Shown here: piece after piece, positions 43,326 to 46,280 of the stretch
Position numbering within the stretch: the first letter of the stretch is position 1
Layout of the letters: every line of letters begins with the position of its first letter
Program-made: the position numbers and the translations under genes
The notes under the pieces: model-generated
The model's input: the letters and a program-made list of their open reading frames with translations, nothing else
Told to the model about the DNA's origin: nothing
Databases searched by the model: none
Assembly (NCBI RefSeq): GCF_000239855.1
Contig: NZ_BADT01000018.1
Span: 1-46,280, forward strand
Source: Pseudoalteromonas sp. BSi20652
GTDB lineage: Bacteria; Pseudomonadota; Gammaproteobacteria; Enterobacterales; Alteromonadaceae
Length of the DNA: 46,280 bases
Direction: 5' to 3'

Positions 43326-44855
43326 TTAACCACGCACTAGGCTGCCTTTGCTCCTTTTTTGCGCGCTGTTTTGAGTAGACTCTTGACTGGCGTTTTTAGC
43401 AAAAAGGTGACGACCGGTGTGCGAATTTTTTATTTTTCTTAACCCTTCAACAGGGCCGCTGTAAATAATGTCGCCACCATGCACACCGGCATCAGGGCCT
43501 ACATCAACAATCCAATCGGCGTGTTTAACAACGCTAACGTCGTGTTCAACAACAAATACAGAATTGCCAGCCGCTATTAACTCGTCGAGCGCTTTTAAAA
43601 GTGCTTGAGTATCGGCAGGGTGTAAACCCGCTGAAGGTTCATCGAGCACGTAAACAACCCCAAATAATTTAGAGCGAATTTGTGTGGCAAGTCGCAATCG
43701 TTGTAGCTCCCCAGGTGAGAGCGTTGGCGTTGTACGCTCAAGCGACAAGTACCCTAAACCAAGCATGGTTAGTGCTTCAATACGAGTGAGAATATCGCTG
43801 GCAATGCGCTGAGTAACAATGGCTTGCTCTGGATTTTTTGTATTTTTATTTACTTTGGTATTGGCGGCGTTACTTAGCTTTTTAGCAAGCTCGTTTAATG
43901 TAAGTTGAGATAGTTCGCCAATATCGAGTCCTGCAAATTTAACACTTAACGATGCTTGTTTTAATTTTTTACCTTGGCAAGTAGGGCACTGCGATATTTG
44001 CATAAACTGCGATACGCGCTTTTTAGTACGCGGGCTTTGGGTAGTAGCAAAAGACTGTAAAACAAAGCGTTTAGCGCTTGAAAAAGTTCCCATGTAGCTT
44101 GGATCTTCGCTATTTTTTATCGCATTTTGTGTTTGCTCATAGGTGTAATCTGGGTATACCGGCGCAGTAGGTGTTTCGTCGGTAAATAAAATCCAATCGC
44201 GTGCTTTTTTAGAAAGTTTGTTCCAAGGCGTGTCTATGTCATAACCAAGGGAAGTAAGTATACGGCTTAGGTTTTTACCTTGCCATGCTGGTGGCCACGC
44301 GGCTATGGCGCGCTGGCGAATAGTTTTTGTATCATCTGGCACAAGTAGCTTTTCGGTTACTTCAAACACTCGGCCTATTCCTGAGCATTCTGGGCACGCA
44401 CCTTGTGGCGTATTCGGCGAAAACGCATCGGCGTAAAGTATGCCTTGCCCTTTGGGGTAATCGCCAGCACGAGAGTAAAGCATGCGTAGCGCGTTAGAAA
44501 TAGTTGTTATGCTGCCAACGGATGAACGAACCGAGGGTGCGCCGCGTTGCTGCTGCAAAGCAACAGCAGGCGGTAATCCTTCAATAGAATCAACATCGGG
44601 CTCATCAACTTGATCTATTAACCTACGGGCGTACGGCGAAACCGAATCAAGATAACGGTGCTGCGACTCAGCAAACAGCGTTCCAAACGCAAGCGACGAT
44701 TTTCCAGAGCCCGATATTCCTGTAAAAACAACCAATGCGTTACGAGGTAAATCAACGTCTACATTTTTTAAGTTGTGAACGCGCGCCCCTCTTACTTGAA
44801 TGCTATTACTGGGATCAGATAAATCCATTGTTGAGTTTTTATGTGTGCTTGCCAT
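43326..44855 (-). CDS. UvrA-like ABC ATPase, N-terminal half of a frameshifted gene
   Basis: A 509-residue frame containing the first ABC half: VRGARVHNLKNVDVDLPRN, Walker A GISGSGKSS, SPYARRLIDQVDEPDVDSIEG, a first zinc region (CPECSGIG; CPTCQGKKL), the signature LSPGELQRLRLATQI, Walker B VLDEPSAGLHPAD and VEHDVSVVKHADWIVDVGP. LSPGE in place of LSGGE is a variant seen in this branch of UvrA homologues. It ends in an interdomain linker, where a frame change occurs. The start is supported by AGGAG 8 bases upstream. The other half follows on the same strand, 2 bases after the stop in another frame. It could still form a half-transporter-like pair if both halves are translated. Confidence 0.82.
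   Translation of the reverse strand: MASTHKNSTMDLSDPSNSIQVRGARVHNLKNVDVDLPRNALVVFTGISGSGKSSLAFGTLFAESQHRYLDSVSPYARRLIDQVDEPDVDSIEGLPPAVALQQQRGAPSVRSSVGSITTISNALRMLYSRAGDYPKGQGILYADAFSPNTPQGACPECSGIGRVFEVTEKLLVPDDTKTIRQRAIAAWPPAWQGKNLSRILTSLGYDIDTPWNKLSKKARDWILFTDETPTAPVYPDYTYEQTQNAIKNSEDPSYMGTFSSAKRFVLQSFATTQSPRTKKRVSQFMQISQCPTCQGKKLKQASLSVKFAGLDIGELSQLTLNELAKKLSNAANTKVNKNTKNPEQAIVTQRIASDILTRIEALTMLGLGYLSLERTTPTLSPGELQRLRLATQIRSKLFGVVYVLDEPSAGLHPADTQALLKALDELIAAGNSVFVVEHDVSVVKHADWIVDVGPDAGVHGGDIIYSGPVEGLRKIKNSHTGRHLFAKNASQESTQNSAQKRSKGSLVRG
43355..43360 (-). other. A6 run at the UvrA-like frame break
   Basis: Coding-strand codons are CAA AAA AGG AGC; adding one A gives CAA AAA AAG GAG and continues as EQRQPSAWLKLADIERNN, joining the second half smoothly. 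Confidence 0.55.
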
Positions 44856-45123
44856 ACGTTTATACTCCTGTTTAATCGCGCTTTTTACTTTAAGTTAGCT
44901 TTGAATTATTTACTCTTATCACTCGTTATTACCCTAAAGTAGCGCAAGCACACTGAATGAGCGCTTAGTCTGTAGTGGCGCAGCCAAAGCGCTGGGTAAA
45001 ATTACGATGATTGTTTGTTTACATAATAGGTATGGAATGCGAATATAATTTAAACAGTTATTGTTATGTAATTTGTTACGTAATTTACTAGGCATTTTAC
45101 TAGGTAATAAAAAGGAACTAACA

Positions 45124-45528
45124 GTGAATAAAGCCTTAGTGATCATTTTATTGGTGCTTTCGTGGGCAACCCAAGCCGACTCTATCAAAGCGCTAAATGT
45201 TGACCGTGCAGTACCAAATAGCATGCACTTATCGTTTGCAAACGATAGCAACATAACCCCTAAAAAAGGGGATTTTAAAATCGTTAATTATGTATTAATG
45301 AGCAATGAAGAGGGCGAACGCTGGGCTGTTATAACGCTAACTAACTTATCGTCGGGCAATCGCGAATTAGGCGAGGAGCACTTACTTGCGCTTTTTGCTG
45401 ATGGCAGCCGATTCATGCCAATGGAATTTAAACTCGGTTTTAAAGGCAACGAAACACAATCCGTAACTGTATCGTTTGCCGATTATAAATTCCCTATTTT
45501 AAGTGTGTATTCGAGTAACGATTTGTAA
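45124..45528 (+). CDS. Small secreted protein of unknown function
   Basis: A 134-residue protein started at the GTG at 45124, because AAAAGGAA lies 8 bases upstream and the protein then begins with a signal peptide (VNKALVIILLVLSWATQADS). An in-frame ATG at 45061 would add 21 residues in front of it. The mature part has a beta-rich pattern (FKIVNYVLMSNEEGERWAVITLTN; LLALFADGSRFMPMEFKL; ESQSV-like strands) resembling a small immunoglobulin-like fold. I do not recognise the family. It is followed 55 bases later by a membrane-protein gene on the same strand. Confidence 0.6.
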   Translation: MNKALVIILLVLSWATQADSIKALNVDRAVPNSMHLSFANDSNITPKKGDFKIVNYVLMSNEEGERWAVITLTNLSSGNRELGEEHLLALFADGSRFMPMEFKLGFKGNETQSVTVSFADYKFPILSVYSSNDL

Positions 45529-45583
45529 TTAATAACGATGCGATAATATTAAATTAGGGATATTTCTAAAATTAAGGATTTTT

Positions 45584-46129
45584 ATGAAGTTTGAAGATGC
45601 GCAACAAAATATGAACCTCGCATACTTCGGTGGTGGAACCGGTGTATTAGTGTCTGGCTTGGTTTGGTGTATAGCTGGCTTTGTCGCATTATTGTATTCA
45701 AATCAATCGAGTATGCTTACTTTGTTTTTTGGTGGTATGTTTATACATCCTTTAGCCATGCTACTTTCAAAAGCGCTTAAACGCTCTGGCAATCATGACC
45801 CTAAAAACCCATTAGGTAAATTGGCCTTAGAAAGCACTATTATTTTATTTGTTGGTTTGTTTTTAGCGTTTTATGTAGCAAAACTTCAAGCTGAATGGTT
45901 TTATTCAATAATGCTGATGATAATTGGTGTTCGCTATTTAGTTTTCAACACTTTATATGGCATGAAAGTGTACTGGATTTTAGGTGCTTCGCTTATGTTT
46001 TCTGGCACGTTGTGTATTGTATTAAATGCCAATTTTGTAATCGGCGCCTTTATTGGCGGGATAACCGAAATAGTATTTGCGCTAATAATATTTGCCCAGT
46101 CGAAAGGTATGGTTTTAAAAACAGAATAA
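45584..46129 (+). CDS. DUF7010-like small membrane protein
   Basis: A 181-residue protein with about six membrane segments: GTGVLVSGLVWCIAGFVALLY, MLTLFFGGMFIHPLAMLL, STIILFVGLFLAFYVA and three more to the C-terminus. The pattern MxxxxAQxNMxxAYFGGGTGVLVSGLVW matches my recollection of DUF7010. The function is unknown. A ribosome site (AAGGATTTTT) lies before the ATG. It may be co-transcribed with the preceding secreted protein, since only 55 bases separate them. Confidence 0.6.
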   Translation: MKFEDAQQNMNLAYFGGGTGVLVSGLVWCIAGFVALLYSNQSSMLTLFFGGMFIHPLAMLLSKALKRSGNHDPKNPLGKLALESTIILFVGLFLAFYVAKLQAEWFYSIMLMIIGVRYLVFNTLYGMKVYWILGASLMFSGTLCIVLNANFVIGAFIGGITEIVFALIIFAQSKGMVLKTE

Positions 46130-46233
46130 CAAGCTCTTATAATCGAAAAAATAGTGTGCAGTTGGAGTTACCCTTCAGCTTGGTATATAGCAAAGGCTTT
46201 TTAAAGTATTGAGTATCTGCAAATTGCATTGTA

Positions 46234-46255
46234 GTGGTCAATAAAATTTGGCCAC
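46234..46255. repeat. Short inverted repeat near the right edge
   Basis: GTGGTCAA and TTGGCCAC (one mismatch, pairs as G-U in RNA) enclose TAAAAT about 105 bases past the last gene. It could be a terminator for the last operon or the edge of an insertion sequence continuing past the window. Confidence 0.4.
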
Positions 46256-46280
46256 AGTTTTAGAATCTTGATATCTAACC

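Noticed and set aside
1-46280. tRNA genes, rRNA genes, CRISPR arrays, prophage or integrase genes
   Set aside because: None seen on reading both strands; small RNA genes without recognisable structure cannot be excluded.

Overview
The window looks like a chromosomal stretch of a marine gammaproteobacterium of the Alteromonadales, most probably Pseudoalteromonas or a close relative. This is inferred from the low GC content, the gene families present (TonB-dependent receptor next to a GH16 laminarinase, PL7-like lyase, RluA-like synthase, PoxB very close to the enterobacterial enzyme) and the gene order. It was not confirmed by any search. No tRNA, rRNA, CRISPR array, prophage or transposase gene was seen.

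Layout. 1-1188 (minus): the 5' end of an unknown membrane-anchored protein that runs off the left edge, then a secreted PL7-like lyase. 1774-4436 (plus): a bufferin operon, made of a Cys-containing precursor (BufA1), an MNIO enzyme (BufB), its DUF2063 partner (BufC) and a DoxX-type membrane protein. 4619-7978 (plus): CPA1 antiporter, DUF3703 protein, secreted S41-like protein. 8029-13694 (minus): a small glucan-use locus with a TonB-dependent receptor and a lipoprotein GH16 laminarinase carrying three repeated C-terminal modules. The laminarinase gene has an in-frame amber codon, and two identical LacI-type palindromes lie upstream of it. 14116-22352 (minus): a tight seven-gene operon coding for a TVP38/flavin disulfide reductase fusion, a DUF547 protein, an ABC importer in the order of E. 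coli ynjB-ynjC-ynjD, a ynjF-like CDP-alcohol phosphotransferase and a sterol-desaturase-type hydroxylase. 22368-22680: a MITE-like element with nested inverted repeats. 22685-25045 (minus): a second TonB-dependent receptor. 25459-28675 (plus): DoxX-like protein and a type III P-type H+-ATPase. 28783-29208 (minus): hemerythrin. 29714-30218 (plus): two small proteins. 30255-32173 (minus): a TPR-GGDEF protein broken by a -1 shift. 32353-34008 (minus): RluA-like synthase. 34330-36054 (plus): poxB. 36301-38872 (minus): ThrE-type exporter and a glycosyltransferase. 39075-42226 (plus): S9 peptidase and LysE exporter. 42280-44855 (minus): a UvrA paralogue split into two frames. 45124-46129 (plus): a secreted protein and a DUF7010-like membrane protein.

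How the genes work together. The bufferin operon should make a periplasmic, post-translationally modified copper-binding peptide. The TonB receptor and laminarinase should degrade and take up beta-1,3-glucan. The ynj-like operon joins membrane redox chemistry, solute import and lipid head-group or acyl chemistry; its substrate is unknown, and it is the best candidate here for an undescribed pathway.

Three genes are interrupted (laminarinase, TPR-GGDEF, UvrA-like). Both frameshifts fall in poly-A runs on the coding strand and both are restored by one extra A. This could reflect homopolymer sequencing error, phase variation or frameshifting. The sequence alone cannot decide between them.
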